Below, one piece after another: positions 1 to 7,971 of a DNA stretch of 47,732 bases. The first letter of the stretch is position 1. Every line of letters starts with the position of its first letter. Where the stretch lies: positions 1 through 47,732 of the forward strand of contig NZ_JAJSLW010000029.1 in assembly GCF_021729145.1 (NCBI RefSeq). Reading direction: 5' to 3'. The DNA is from Membranihabitans maritimus (GTDB taxonomy: Bacteria > Bacteroidota > Bacteroidia > Chitinophagales > Saprospiraceae). The translations under genes and the position numbers were made by a program. Below the pieces are notes generated by a model, which saw only the letters and a program-made list of their open reading frames with translations, made no database searches and was not told the DNA's origin.

Positions 1-504
1 ACCATGACGATCAATGGCGGGGAGGACTATGATTTTAAAATCGAAGATCCTGATAACCCTTCCGCGAGCATTTCCGGATATATAGAACTGGAACCGCACT
101 GGGGAAGCGATGACCTCGAGTTTTTCTCTGGGACAGGGCCTCATCTTGTAGAGGATTATAACTTTGAGTGTCCGGCGCCGACGGACGGCACCTGCGAAGC
201 AGCAGCCAATATAAGGCAACTTTCGGGTACGGCAACATCATATACTGTGGTTGTATTGATAGGTAGTAGTTTTCATGCGCTCTTAACAGGTTTTACTGGA
301 AACCCTTCACAATATAAGTATTATGACATTGATGAAACGGAAAGTTATACTTTTGTGTCTCAGGCAGATAATGGCGGTTCGGAGGACTACTCCTTGCGCA
401 TTGTCCGTCCGGATGCGACCGCACTGAGTTATTATTATTACGACCGTGCACCGGAAGAACAATCGCAGACACCAGCGATCAGCAGTTTTGATTGCCCGTA
501 TTAA
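1..504 (+). CDS. C-terminal part of an unidentified protein, cut by the window edge
   Basis: The reading frame is open to the left edge (base 1 is in frame), so this is probably the 3' end of a longer gene; the ATG at base 4 need not be the start. About 166 residues are visible. Two similar segments, near residues 3-30 and 118-145, share the pattern GG-x-EDY followed by an isoleucine and a PD dipeptide, which suggests two copies of a beta-rich extracellular module. The segment is acidic and rich in Ser, Thr, Tyr and Gly, with no C-terminal sorting domain that I recognise and no membrane helix. It ends just before a strong terminator. I do not recognise the family. A secreted or surface role is inferred from composition and from the CHU_C gene that follows. 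Confidence 0.6.
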   Translation, partial: TMTINGGEDYDFKIEDPDNPSASISGYIELEPHWGSDDLEFFSGTGPHLVEDYNFECPAPTDGTCEAAANIRQLSGTATSYTVVVLIGSSFHALLTGFTGNPSQYKYYDIDETESYTFVSQADNGGSEDYSLRIVRPDATALSYYYYDRAPEEQSQTPAISSFDCPY

Positions 505-521
505 TATTTGAATAAATAGGA

Positions 522-556
522 AAAAGAGTGTATTCGGAAGGATACACTCTTTTCTA
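522..556 (+). terminator. Rho-independent terminator after the first gene
   Basis: An 11-bp perfect inverted repeat, AAAAGAGTGTA (522-532) and TACACTCTTTT (543-553), encloses a 10-base loop and lies 18 bases after the stop codon. The T-rich end of the second arm serves as the T-tract. The A-rich first arm means it may also work in the other direction. Confidence 0.85.
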
Positions 557-593
557 ATTTTTAATGTGATCTTTTTATGTTGAAAAAGTATGA

Positions 594-3449
594 ATGATGA
601 AAAAATTTATTGCTATCGTTATTTTTTTTCATTTGTGTTTTTACAAGATGAATGGCCAGGAGATATATTATAAGCCCCAAATAATTTCTTCTTCGGTTGA
701 AAAATTAGACGCAAAAAACTGTATAAAGAATCTGGTTGATGATTTTCAGGATTTACTTGTAAGTCCCGAACTGGGTATAACTGACATGACATTTCATCCC
801 GACGGGCATCTATACCTGACTACCCAATACCGGTTACTAAGATATAATGTGTCATCCGGAGAAGTAACAGATATAATATCAATAGAAGAGTTAAAGAAAG
901 GAGATGAGGATAATTATTTCCTCGCTGCTTCGGAAGAAGGGCGTTTTGTGATTAGTGGGGGAAATGTTGATTCCAGAATATATGACTTTGATCTAAGAAA
1001 CCGGATACTTATAAAAGAGATAGATGACGAAGGAATTAGTGGAGGAAATACCATATCGGGAATTATTGGTGAAAACTTTCTTGTGGGGTCTAAACAAGGG
1101 GATGGTGCGACCATTGGAATATGGGACCCGGTATCGAAGGAATTAGAATTAAAGCCAGTGGTTGACGAAGGGAATTATAGTTATTTTGTCCCGGCTATTA
1201 ATTTTGAGGCTTGCGAAACTTTGCAAATAATTAAATTTAGAGCAATATCTATTGAAGGAAATAATGAAAACTTCCACCCAGTAAAAATTAATGTTGAATC
1301 GGGAATTATTGAAGAAATTTGCCCGGAATTGACCTACCCTTCGGTATTCTTTGGAATAGCCACCCCCACAGACTTCCGCCAGTCCCCCCTTCGCATTGAC
1401 CTGGATGCGGACAACTCCTCCGGTCATATCACGGCCGGCTACTACGACACGCTGACCACCTGTATAAAAGAAGCGCCGCTGATGGCGGAAGACATTGAGA
1501 TATCCACCTGCGATGCCCAGGTGGATAAAATCTCCTTCCGGCTGAAATACTACGACCAGCCGCTGCTCCCGGAAGAAGAGATCTTTTCGGAGGGTTTCGA
1601 AGACCAGCTACAAGCCACATCCGACCCTTCGCGTTGGGTGTGGCTGAATCCCTACGGAGATGATGAGGATCAGATCAAAGCATTCCTAAGCAGCCTGCGC
1701 TACCGGGCGGACTGGGACCCGTCGGATCCGGAAGAGCGTAGGGAGCGGGCGGTAGCGGTGACCATGTACGTAGGGGAAGACAGCACCTCATCATGGAGTG
1801 TGTACCAACTGGAGCAGAGCGAGGTGTATGCGGGACGGGATACGCTGGTAGAATACTGCCCAAAACCCGACCCCGGGGACGGGTATATTGACCTGAAAGA
1901 TTACCTGAGTGAAGGAGTAGATACGGTTTCGGGGCGTTTTGAACCGGAGTTGACAAGAGGGAGGGGACAGTTTACCCCATATGTTGATGAAGACGGAGAT
2001 TATCTGTATATACTGGAAGAAGGGAATTGTGCAGACACGGCAGTTATTCGAGTGGAGTGGTTGGAGACCTATTTGGAGAATATAGAATTGGATACAGTAG
2101 AGGTTTGTTCGGGAGGGCAAATAAAGATTGGTTTTCCTCCTGGAAAGTTACATTCAATCGAATGGTGGGATGGAAGCACTGCAGATTCAATTTGGATAGG
2201 TGTAGATGATATGAATCCATTTGTAGAGGTTCGTCAGGGAGTATGTACCGGTAGGGTGGATATTACCGTATTGGATCAATCTATAGGGAATGTTGCGGGT
2301 CGGGATACGGTAATTGCGTATTGTCCCTCAGGCCCTGCCATCGACCTGAACGCGGTGTTGCCGGCACCGGAAGGTAGCGTACGTTGGCTGGAACCGGGCC
2401 TGGAAAGCGGGGGCTCGACCTTTGTCCCCGGTACGGATACGGAAGGGGAGTATCAATATATAGTACGGATCGGTGATCCGGAGTCTGGGTGCACAGACAC
2501 TTCAATCGTTACGCTGGAAGAAACGGGGACGCAGGAGTTGTTGTTCGAACCGGCAGCGGTTTGTTCAGAAGACATTGTCCGCCTGGGCCTACCGGTAAGT
2601 GAATATACCAATATACTCTGGTGGAATGGTGAAACCAGTGATTCGGTGACCTTGTACTCGGGAAATACAGGCCCTTACTGGGTGGAAGCCGAGCGGGACG
2701 GCTGTGTGTACCGAGGGGATATCGAAGTGGAGCGGCTGGATTCAGTGTCCTTTCCTACTTCCTACCCGGATACCCTGCGGATATGCGGCGGCGAGGAAGG
2801 AAACCTGGCTGTAGCGGGCCTGGATTCGGTCATCACTGAAGGCGTGATATACTACCCGGGAGAGGAAATTCCCTTTTTCGAACCGGGTAGGTACCGGTTG
2901 ACGGGCTACCAATCGGGCTGTACGGGAGTGAAATTTGTGACGGTAACCACCGTACCGGATCCATCGGAAGAATACAGTGAAACCATCCCGTGGTGCGAAG
3001 GGAGTACCCTGACACTCACGCTTCCGGAAGACGAGGCAAGAATCAGTTTTACCTGGCCGGACGGGAATCCGGGGCGTGCCCGGAGTGTGGAAGCGATAGG
3101 GGCATACCCGTTTTTGATTCTTTCTGGCGACTGTGAATATGAAGGAGTGTACCGGGTAGAGTCAGGAGACGATTGTCCGGCCTGTACGGTATCGATCCCG
3201 AATGCGGTTACCCCGAATGGGGACGGGAACAATGACGGATTGGAAATTTTCCTGTCGGGCTGCGGTTCTCTGACATCGGTTATATTATTGGACAAATGGG
3301 GCGGAGTGTTGCATTCTACTTCCGGACCGACCGTAGTTGCTCAGGTATGGGCCCATCTTCCACCGGGTGTGTATATCGTCCAGGTGGTGTACAAAGATGA
3401 CCATGGGCGGAAAAAGTCAAAGGCGGGGTCGGTAGTGGTATTGCGGTAA
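594..3449 (+). CDS. Secreted protein with gliding-motility-associated C-terminal (CHU_C, T9SS type B) domain
   Basis: The 951-residue product begins with a signal peptide (about residues 1-22, ending before a Gln). Residues about 50-230 resemble beta-propeller/quinoprotein-like repeats. Next come Ig/PKD-like modules with recurring AGRDT motifs near residues 412 and 567, each followed by a YCP tripeptide. The C-terminus (about 865-951) carries the CHU_C signature IPNAVTPNGDGNNDG and a KWGG motif, the domain that directs export by the type IX secretion system and attachment to the surface. The start could be either of two adjacent ATGs (594 or 597). Base composition is uneven: AT-rich to about base 1340, GC-rich at 1350-1900, lower at about 1950-2290, then higher again. 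The ligand or substrate is unknown. Confidence 0.85.
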   Translation: MMKKFIAIVIFFHLCFYKMNGQEIYYKPQIISSSVEKLDAKNCIKNLVDDFQDLLVSPELGITDMTFHPDGHLYLTTQYRLLRYNVSSGEVTDIISIEELKKGDEDNYFLAASEEGRFVISGGNVDSRIYDFDLRNRILIKEIDDEGISGGNTISGIIGENFLVGSKQGDGATIGIWDPVSKELELKPVVDEGNYSYFVPAINFEACETLQIIKFRAISIEGNNENFHPVKINVESGIIEEICPELTYPSVFFGIATPTDFRQSPLRIDLDADNSSGHITAGYYDTLTTCIKEAPLMAEDIEISTCDAQVDKISFRLKYYDQPLLPEEEIFSEGFEDQLQATSDPSRWVWLNPYGDDEDQIKAFLSSLRYRADWDPSDPEERRERAVAVTMYVGEDSTSSWSVYQLEQSEVYAGRDTLVEYCPKPDPGDGYIDLKDYLSEGVDTVSGRFEPELTRGRGQFTPYVDEDGDYLYILEEGNCADTAVIRVEWLETYLENIELDTVEVCSGGQIKIGFPPGKLHSIEWWDGSTADSIWIGVDDMNPFVEVRQGVCTGRVDITVLDQSIGNVAGRDTVIAYCPSGPAIDLNAVLPAPEGSVRWLEPGLESGGSTFVPGTDTEGEYQYIVRIGDPESGCTDTSIVTLEETGTQELLFEPAAVCSEDIVRLGLPVSEYTNILWWNGETSDSVTLYSGNTGPYWVEAERDGCVYRGDIEVERLDSVSFPTSYPDTLRICGGEEGNLAVAGLDSVITEGVIYYPGEEIPFFEPGRYRLTGYQSGCTGVKFVTVTTVPDPSEEYSETIPWCEGSTLTLTLPEDEARISFTWPDGNPGRARSVEAIGAYPFLILSGDCEYEGVYRVESGDDCPACTVSIPNAVTPNGDGNNDGLEIFLSGCGSLTSVILLDKWGGVLHSTSGPTVVAQVWAHLPPGVYIVQVVYKDDHGRKKSKAGSVVVLR

Positions 3450-3500
3450 GCAGTATGAAAAGAATCAGTTGGCAAGTGGGTAATTTATCAGTTGGTAAGA

Positions 3501-3517
3501 AAGTTACGAGTTGCGAG
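3501..3517. repeat. Dispersed repeat AAGTTACGAGTTGCGAG, copy 1
   Basis: This 17-mer is identical at 16 of 17 positions to 46054-46070, more than 42 kb away beside the insertion sequence. The flanks also share short GTTGGTAAG/GTTAGTAGTAAG-like stretches, so the repeat unit is probably longer and degenerate. Confidence 0.45.
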
Positions 3518-3593
3518 ATTTTGGCTGTGAGTAGTGATCAATCGGTCAATCCTTCAATTTTCAATATGCAATCAAGGCATTATTGGTCAACTA

Positions 3594-3613
3594 GCGGCCC
3601 ATAGGTCGCAGCT
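3594..3613. repeat. Short dispersed repeat, copy A
   Basis: GCGGCCCATAGGTCGCAGCT matches the sequence at 3911-3930 at 17 of 20 positions in the same orientation. Part of it also forms a stem with CCTATGG at 3619-3625 (the left arm CCATAGG is at 3599-3605). Confidence 0.5.
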
Positions 3614-3910
3614 TGAGGCCTATGGTGAATGGACGTAAATTCCATTCCCATCCCACAAGCATCGCTGGAAGGTTCTTGCGCCCGAATAGTGGGAAGAGAT
3701 CTGCATAGGCAAGGTTTGACAAATATTAAGAATAATCTTAATTAATAAATTTCTATAAATCAATTTACTGCTTTATTAATTACGCATTATATAGAATCCT
3801 ACCTGATGGCTGAGGCAGATTTGTCAATTATACTTACTGCTTATTCCAATCCTTTAATCCTGCAATGTAGAATCTTATAATGATCAATAGCGATCAAGAC
3901 ATATTTACTC

Positions 3911-3930
3911 GCGGCTCATAGCTCGCAGTT
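3911..3930. repeat. Short dispersed repeat, copy B
   Basis: GCGGCTCATAGCTCGCAGTT matches 3594-3613 at 17 of 20 positions. Both copies lie in the same gene-free stretch about 317 bases apart. The function is unknown. Confidence 0.5.
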
Positions 3931-4127
3931 CATAGAGAATGGGAAATAAAAGCATTATTTCAACTCAAAGTACTTAACTCGAAACTTGAGGCGAATAATT
4001 AGTATTAATTCAATCAAAAATTAAATACAAAATTTTTGTCCCAATAATATGTCTTGTTTTAAGTATAGGGATGGAAAACTAATAAAAATGAACTCTTTGC
4101 CCTTATTGCCCATACTTCACAACACAT

Positions 4128-4271
4128 CTAAAAACTGCTGTAGCCCAGATAAACAAGAATAACGAGGATAATGGTAATCAAAGCCAGAATGATATAGAAT
4201 TTCCGTTGAAAAGTTTTGTTTTTTGTTTTCTTTACGCTTTTTTTACTTCGGTTACTGTTTATTCCTCTCAT
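4128..4271 (-). CDS. 47-residue single-pass membrane microprotein (hypothetical)
   Basis: The frame runs from an ATG at 4271 to a TAG at 4128. The first about 24 residues are very basic, with many Lys, Arg, Ser and Asn. A hydrophobic helix of about 17-20 residues rich in Ile, Leu and Val follows (about residues 26-42), and the protein ends LGYSSF. The basic N-terminus predicts an N-in, C-out topology or a cytoplasmic basic tail. It lies 38 bases downstream of the Pif1-like helicase on the same strand and may share its transcript. The layout of charged head plus a single helix is unlikely by chance, but the gene is short and its function is unknown. Confidence 0.55.
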   Translation of the reverse strand: MRGINSNRSKKSVKKTKNKTFQRKFYIILALITIILVILVYLGYSSF

Positions 4272-4309
4272 GATTTACCTGTATTGTTCAATTTGTTCAA
4301 TACTTAAAA

Positions 4310-5605
4310 TTAAAAATTTTTTCTATAAAATTCTACTATTTTATCATCAGTCATGATATCATTGGGCTTGAATGGTCTTTTTAGAAATATACCATTGAAG
4401 TGTGTGCACCTGCTGAGAGCTACATAACTCTGTCCAAAATCAAATGCCCCGGTTCCAAGGTCTATAGCGACATTGTCGAAGGTCATACCCTGGCTTTTGT
4501 GTATGGTAATAGCCCAGGCCAGGGTGACAGGGAATTGTTCGAACGTTCCGGTAACTTCTGATTCGATCTTTCCTTCGGAATTAATTTTATATTTGATATT
4601 TTCCCAGATTGTCGAATAGACCGTAATTGTTTTAGGGGTCTTTACATTCTGTAGTCTAACCTTTATAGCATGGTCTCCTATCTCTACTATTTTGCCCAAA
4701 CTACCGTTGACAAATTGTTTTGCGGGATCGTTTTTCACAAACATTATCTGGGCCCCTTTTTTGAGAATTAATTCAGTAGGTGCAGGGCTTGTATTTCTAC
4801 TAAAATTTCCGGTTGTTTTGGCTTGAAATACTTTGGGATTACCTGGCAAAGTATTGAGTTTATTGATATTAATTCCCTTAGCGATGTATTTTCGTGAGCA
4901 AATTGTGATACTATCTTCCGGTGGAGATTTTCCTGGAAGAAATCGTCGGTTGATAGTTTCCAGGGTATCCCAATCTGCTGTATTCATCCTTATTTCCTCT
5001 AGTATATTAATAAATTCCTTTTCTCTCTGCCTGTAAATTTTGGTTAATTCAATACAACACAACTCCGGATTTTCAACGAGAACATGGGAAGAAAAAAAAT
5101 AGGGAGAATCGTAATGATCCTCTAAGTATTGGGATTCTGCAGCGTGGGCTACTACTGGAGGAAGCTGAAAAAGATCTCCGAAAAATACCATCTTTACCCC
5201 TCCAAAAGGTTTTTCACTATTCCTGTTAAGACGCAAATATTGATCGATGTTATCCATCATATCGGCTCGGACCATTGAGATTTCATCGATCACAATTATA
5301 TCCAGTGAATTAATGAGTTTTTTGTTTTTGGACCTTTTTATTTCTGAAGGACTCAACAATCTGGGCGGGAACCTAAAGAAGGAGTGGATCGTCTGTCCCC
5401 CGACGTGAAGTGCTGCTATCCCTGTTGGGGCAAGTACGACTATTTTTTTTCTACTGGATTGACGGAATAAGCGCAATAAGGTTGATTTTCCAGTGCCGGC
5501 CCTTCCGGTAATAAAATAAGGTGTGTTACCTGAATTTTCCAATTCGTCAATTATAGCATTGAATTGCTCATCCAGCTTCAGAATATTTTGGCTTTGGATA
5601 TCCAT
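4310..5605 (-). CDS. Pif1-like superfamily 1B DNA helicase
   Basis: The 431-residue product has the Pif1/RecD-type helicase motifs in order: Walker A GRAGTGKS (34-41), motif Ia with APTGIAA (59-65), Walker B IDEIS (106-110), motif III GDLFQLPPV (143-151), and the C-terminal IHKSQGMTF (about 368-376) and YVALSRC (394-400). Members use ATP to unwind DNA 5' to 3' and help resolve G-quadruplexes, R-loops and stalled forks. It is a compact version without an extra C-terminal HRDC or nuclease domain. The ATG at 5605 gives a natural N-terminus just before the ATPase core. Downstream on the same strand lies the 47-residue membrane microprotein. The exact biological role here is inferred from the family. 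Confidence 0.88.
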   Translation of the reverse strand: MDIQSQNILKLDEQFNAIIDELENSGNTPYFITGRAGTGKSTLLRLFRQSSRKKIVVLAPTGIAALHVGGQTIHSFFRFPPRLLSPSEIKRSKNKKLINSLDIIVIDEISMVRADMMDNIDQYLRLNRNSEKPFGGVKMVFFGDLFQLPPVVAHAAESQYLEDHYDSPYFFSSHVLVENPELCCIELTKIYRQREKEFINILEEIRMNTADWDTLETINRRFLPGKSPPEDSITICSRKYIAKGININKLNTLPGNPKVFQAKTTGNFSRNTSPAPTELILKKGAQIMFVKNDPAKQFVNGSLGKIVEIGDHAIKVRLQNVKTPKTITVYSTIWENIKYKINSEGKIESEVTGTFEQFPVTLAWAITIHKSQGMTFDNVAIDLGTGAFDFGQSYVALSRCTHFNGIFLKRPFKPNDIMTDDKIVEFYRKNF

Positions 5606-5841
5606 TTGTTGGGATTTTGGGTTTCCTGGGTGATGGATTGATTAAATGTTGGAAAATTATGTTCTTGCGTTATCCTCTTTGAAAATTAAATAAATTTTAT
5701 AAACTATGTGAATTCTGGATATTATAAGAACTCGTGATTTCCCGGAATTTGAAGCATGCATTTTAGATATTATCCTCCGTCTACAGACTACAGGGACTGT
5801 TTTTGTCTTCGAACTCCCATATTCTTCAGGTACCTTTATCC

Positions 5842-6423
5842 TTAATGCATCCGATCCCCACGTAATTCCAATTTTTTCATAATCTCTACTTCATAATCAA
5901 GGTAATCCTGCCATCGATCATTAACTTTTTCCGTGCCTCCGTAATTTCTTGCCAGGCCGAGGAACATTCGGTAATGACCCGCTTCCGATACCATAAACTT
6001 GTGGTAAAAGTCCCGAAGCCCTTCATCCTCCAATTCTGTAGAAAGCAATCTAAACCTTTCACAACTCCGCGCTTCAATAAGGGCACAAACAAGTAATTTT
6101 TCAATTAACCGACTTTCTCTGGAGCCTCCTTTGGGCACAAACTGATTCAACAGGTTGACATATTCGTCCTTCCTTTGAAAGCCTAATTTAAGTCCTCGGC
6201 GTTGTAACTCTGCCAACACCATGCGGAAGTGGCCCCATTCTTCGGTCACCACTGGAGATACTTCTTCTACCAGTTTTATTTTATCCGGGAATTGTTGGAT
6301 AAGGGAAATGCAGAAGGTAGCAGCTTTTTGTTCGCAGTAGGCATGGTCTGTCAATATATCTTCCAGACTAATTTTTGCAAGGTCAACCCACCTGGGGTCC
6401 GTTGGTAATTTCAATCCCAGCAT
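5842..6423 (-). CDS. miaE: tRNA-(ms2io6A)-hydroxylase MiaE
   Basis: The 193-residue protein matches MiaE, a ferritin-like non-haem di-iron monooxygenase that hydroxylates the isopentenyl side chain of ms2i6A at position 37 of tRNAs reading U-starting codons. Visible iron-ligand motifs are an early Glu in HAYCEQKAA (about residue 31), EEWGH (61-65), a Glu in IEARSCERF (about 117) and SEAGHY (146-151), giving the expected paired E and ExxH pattern in a helical bundle. Its length is typical for the family. It sits between the helicase and the exonuclease genes with gaps over 100 bases, so it may be transcribed on its own. Confidence 0.9.
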   Translation of the reverse strand: MLGLKLPTDPRWVDLAKISLEDILTDHAYCEQKAATFCISLIQQFPDKIKLVEEVSPVVTEEWGHFRMVLAELQRRGLKLGFQRKDEYVNLLNQFVPKGGSRESRLIEKLLVCALIEARSCERFRLLSTELEDEGLRDFYHKFMVSEAGHYRMFLGLARNYGGTEKVNDRWQDYLDYEVEIMKKLELRGDRMH

Positions 6424-6528
6424 AGAATATTTTTTAGATTTAATAGTGTAAATTCCTTATATATGTATATGTCATAAATCAACAAGAAATATTAGAACTT
6501 TACCATACTTGAAAAAATATAAAATCAA

Positions 6529-7917
6529 TCAAAGCTCTTTCAAAATATATTTCTTTTTCCGTTTGAGGATAAATTTTATTAAGTAATCATTGAGGTTTAT
6601 CGGAATGGAAATATCATCCAAATATCCATGGTTTTCTGAGGTAAATGCTTCACCGTTTTCCAGTTTCCCCATTTTCTTTAATATTCCTTGTTTGAATATG
6701 AAAACGGAATACTCAGAATTGGAAAAACTGCTGTCAATGACCAGGTAGTTGAAATTTTTCCTGGAATTGAGATCATTTTTAAGTACCTCCAATTTACTTT
6801 CAGTTTCTATTTTTTGTACAATAATTTTTTCACTAGACTCATTTGCCGCTTTGACTAAAATTCGATCTCCGGAATGGATGATTTCATGATGTCCATGCAA
6901 TTCATATTCTTCCAAGAGTTTCGTTATGTGAGATTTTGCACTTCTTTTATTCTTATACACTTTTGCGTAAATGGACGCATCTTCGCCGTTTAGAGGTTGA
7001 ATAATAAATCTTACATTTTCATCGGGTTTTTCCCAATGGGGATCCATTAATAGCCCATAAAGTTTTTTTGACTTTCTTTGGGTGATATTGAATTCAGGTG
7101 TTTTTGTTTTTATTTCGGAATCTTCAAGGATAATGGCGAGTATTTCACTTCCCGTCTCTTCGTAATCAATCCTATGGGTTCGTGAAATTATTTTATTGGA
7201 TTTGGTAGTAGGTTTAGAGAAATGTTGCATCACCCGTTTCTGGATATTTTTACTTTTCCCGACATATAAGAGATGGTCATTTTCACCAAAAAAATAATAA
7301 ATTCCACACGTTTCAGGAATTTTGTGCAGGTCTTCAATGGTTAAATTACTGGGTAATTTACTAAGTTTTATACCATTGTTAATCAATAGGTTGAATTCTG
7401 ATTGCTGCGTATCTGCTTTAAGTAGGTTCTCGAATACTATGACAGTGGCTTCCACATCAGCCATTGCGCGGTGCCGTGCGCTGACATTAATATTAAAATA
7501 TGCAATTAATGCTCCCAGGCTATATTTTCCAATTTCAGGAAAAAGTTTTTTTGATAATTGCTTTGTACATAATTGCTTCTTGTTATAAGAATATCCCAAT
7601 CTTTCAAATTCGTTGCGAATAAACAAATAGTCGAATTTCACATTATGTGCAACAAAAATGCAACTTTCCGTTAATTCTACTATTTTTCTGGCTACTTCAA
7701 AAAACTTGGGAGCATCTTCTACCATTTCATTTGTTATCCCTGTTAATTTTTGAATAAATGGTGGTATTGAAATTTCAGGATTTAATAATGTTTCAAATCG
7801 GTCGATTACTTTTTCTCCATTGTGTATAGCAATTCCAATTTCGGTTATTCTATCGGATCTAAAATTTCCGCCGGTAGTTTCGACATCGATTATTGCAAAC
7901 TTTTTGGATTTTCCCAT
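6529..7917 (-). CDS. DEDDh 3'-5' exonuclease fused to a GIY-YIG nuclease domain
   Basis: The 462-residue product joins two nuclease modules. Residues about 7-165 form a DnaQ/epsilon-type exonuclease: DVETTGG supplies D11 and E13, VAHNVKFDY supplies the middle Asp (D96), and ARHRAMADVEA supplies H149 and D154 (DEDDh type). Residues about 203-285 form a GIY-YIG domain like that of UvrC/Cho, with GIYYF, LLYVGKSKN, a basic Arg (about 228) and a Glu in GSEIL (about 259). The last about 175 residues have no domain I can name. Such fusions are annotated as PolC/DnaQ-like or excinuclease Cho-like and are thought to act in DNA repair; that role is inferred. It lies 54 bases downstream of the helix-hairpin-helix gene. 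Confidence 0.85.
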   Translation of the reverse strand: MGKSKKFAIIDVETTGGNFRSDRITEIGIAIHNGEKVIDRFETLLNPEISIPPFIQKLTGITNEMVEDAPKFFEVARKIVELTESCIFVAHNVKFDYLFIRNEFERLGYSYNKKQLCTKQLSKKLFPEIGKYSLGALIAYFNINVSARHRAMADVEATVIVFENLLKADTQQSEFNLLINNGIKLSKLPSNLTIEDLHKIPETCGIYYFFGENDHLLYVGKSKNIQKRVMQHFSKPTTKSNKIISRTHRIDYEETGSEILAIILEDSEIKTKTPEFNITQRKSKKLYGLLMDPHWEKPDENVRFIIQPLNGEDASIYAKVYKNKRSAKSHITKLLEEYELHGHHEIIHSGDRILVKAANESSEKIIVQKIETESKLEVLKNDLNSRKNFNYLVIDSSFSNSEYSVFIFKQGILKKMGKLENGEAFTSENHGYLDDISIPINLNDYLIKFILKRKKKYILKEL

Positions 7918-7971
7918 AACTATCGTGGTTAGGTCATTAACTTCTTTTTTTTGTTTTAAGCGACCAATATA

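Larger units (their letters stand above)
3450..4127. other. Gene-free AT-rich spacer with short dispersed repeats
   Basis: I find no convincing reading frame here. The stretch contains a near-copy pair of a 20-base repeat (3594-3613 and 3911-3930), a hairpin at 3599-3625, and an AAGTTACGAGTTGCGAG element (3501-3517) that recurs beside the insertion sequence at 46054-46070. The rest is AT-rich sequence without recognisable structure. It separates the convergent CHU_C gene from the minus-strand block. Confidence 0.6.

Noticed and set aside
1791-2120. 109-codon minus-strand frame inside the first CHU_C gene
   Set aside because: It is antisense to a supported gene, with no signal peptide or family pattern.
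2906-3295. 129-codon frame on the minus strand inside the first CHU_C gene
   Set aside because: It lies wholly antisense to the CHU_C coding sequence and is rich in Ser and Pro, as expected when a GC-rich coding strand is read backwards.
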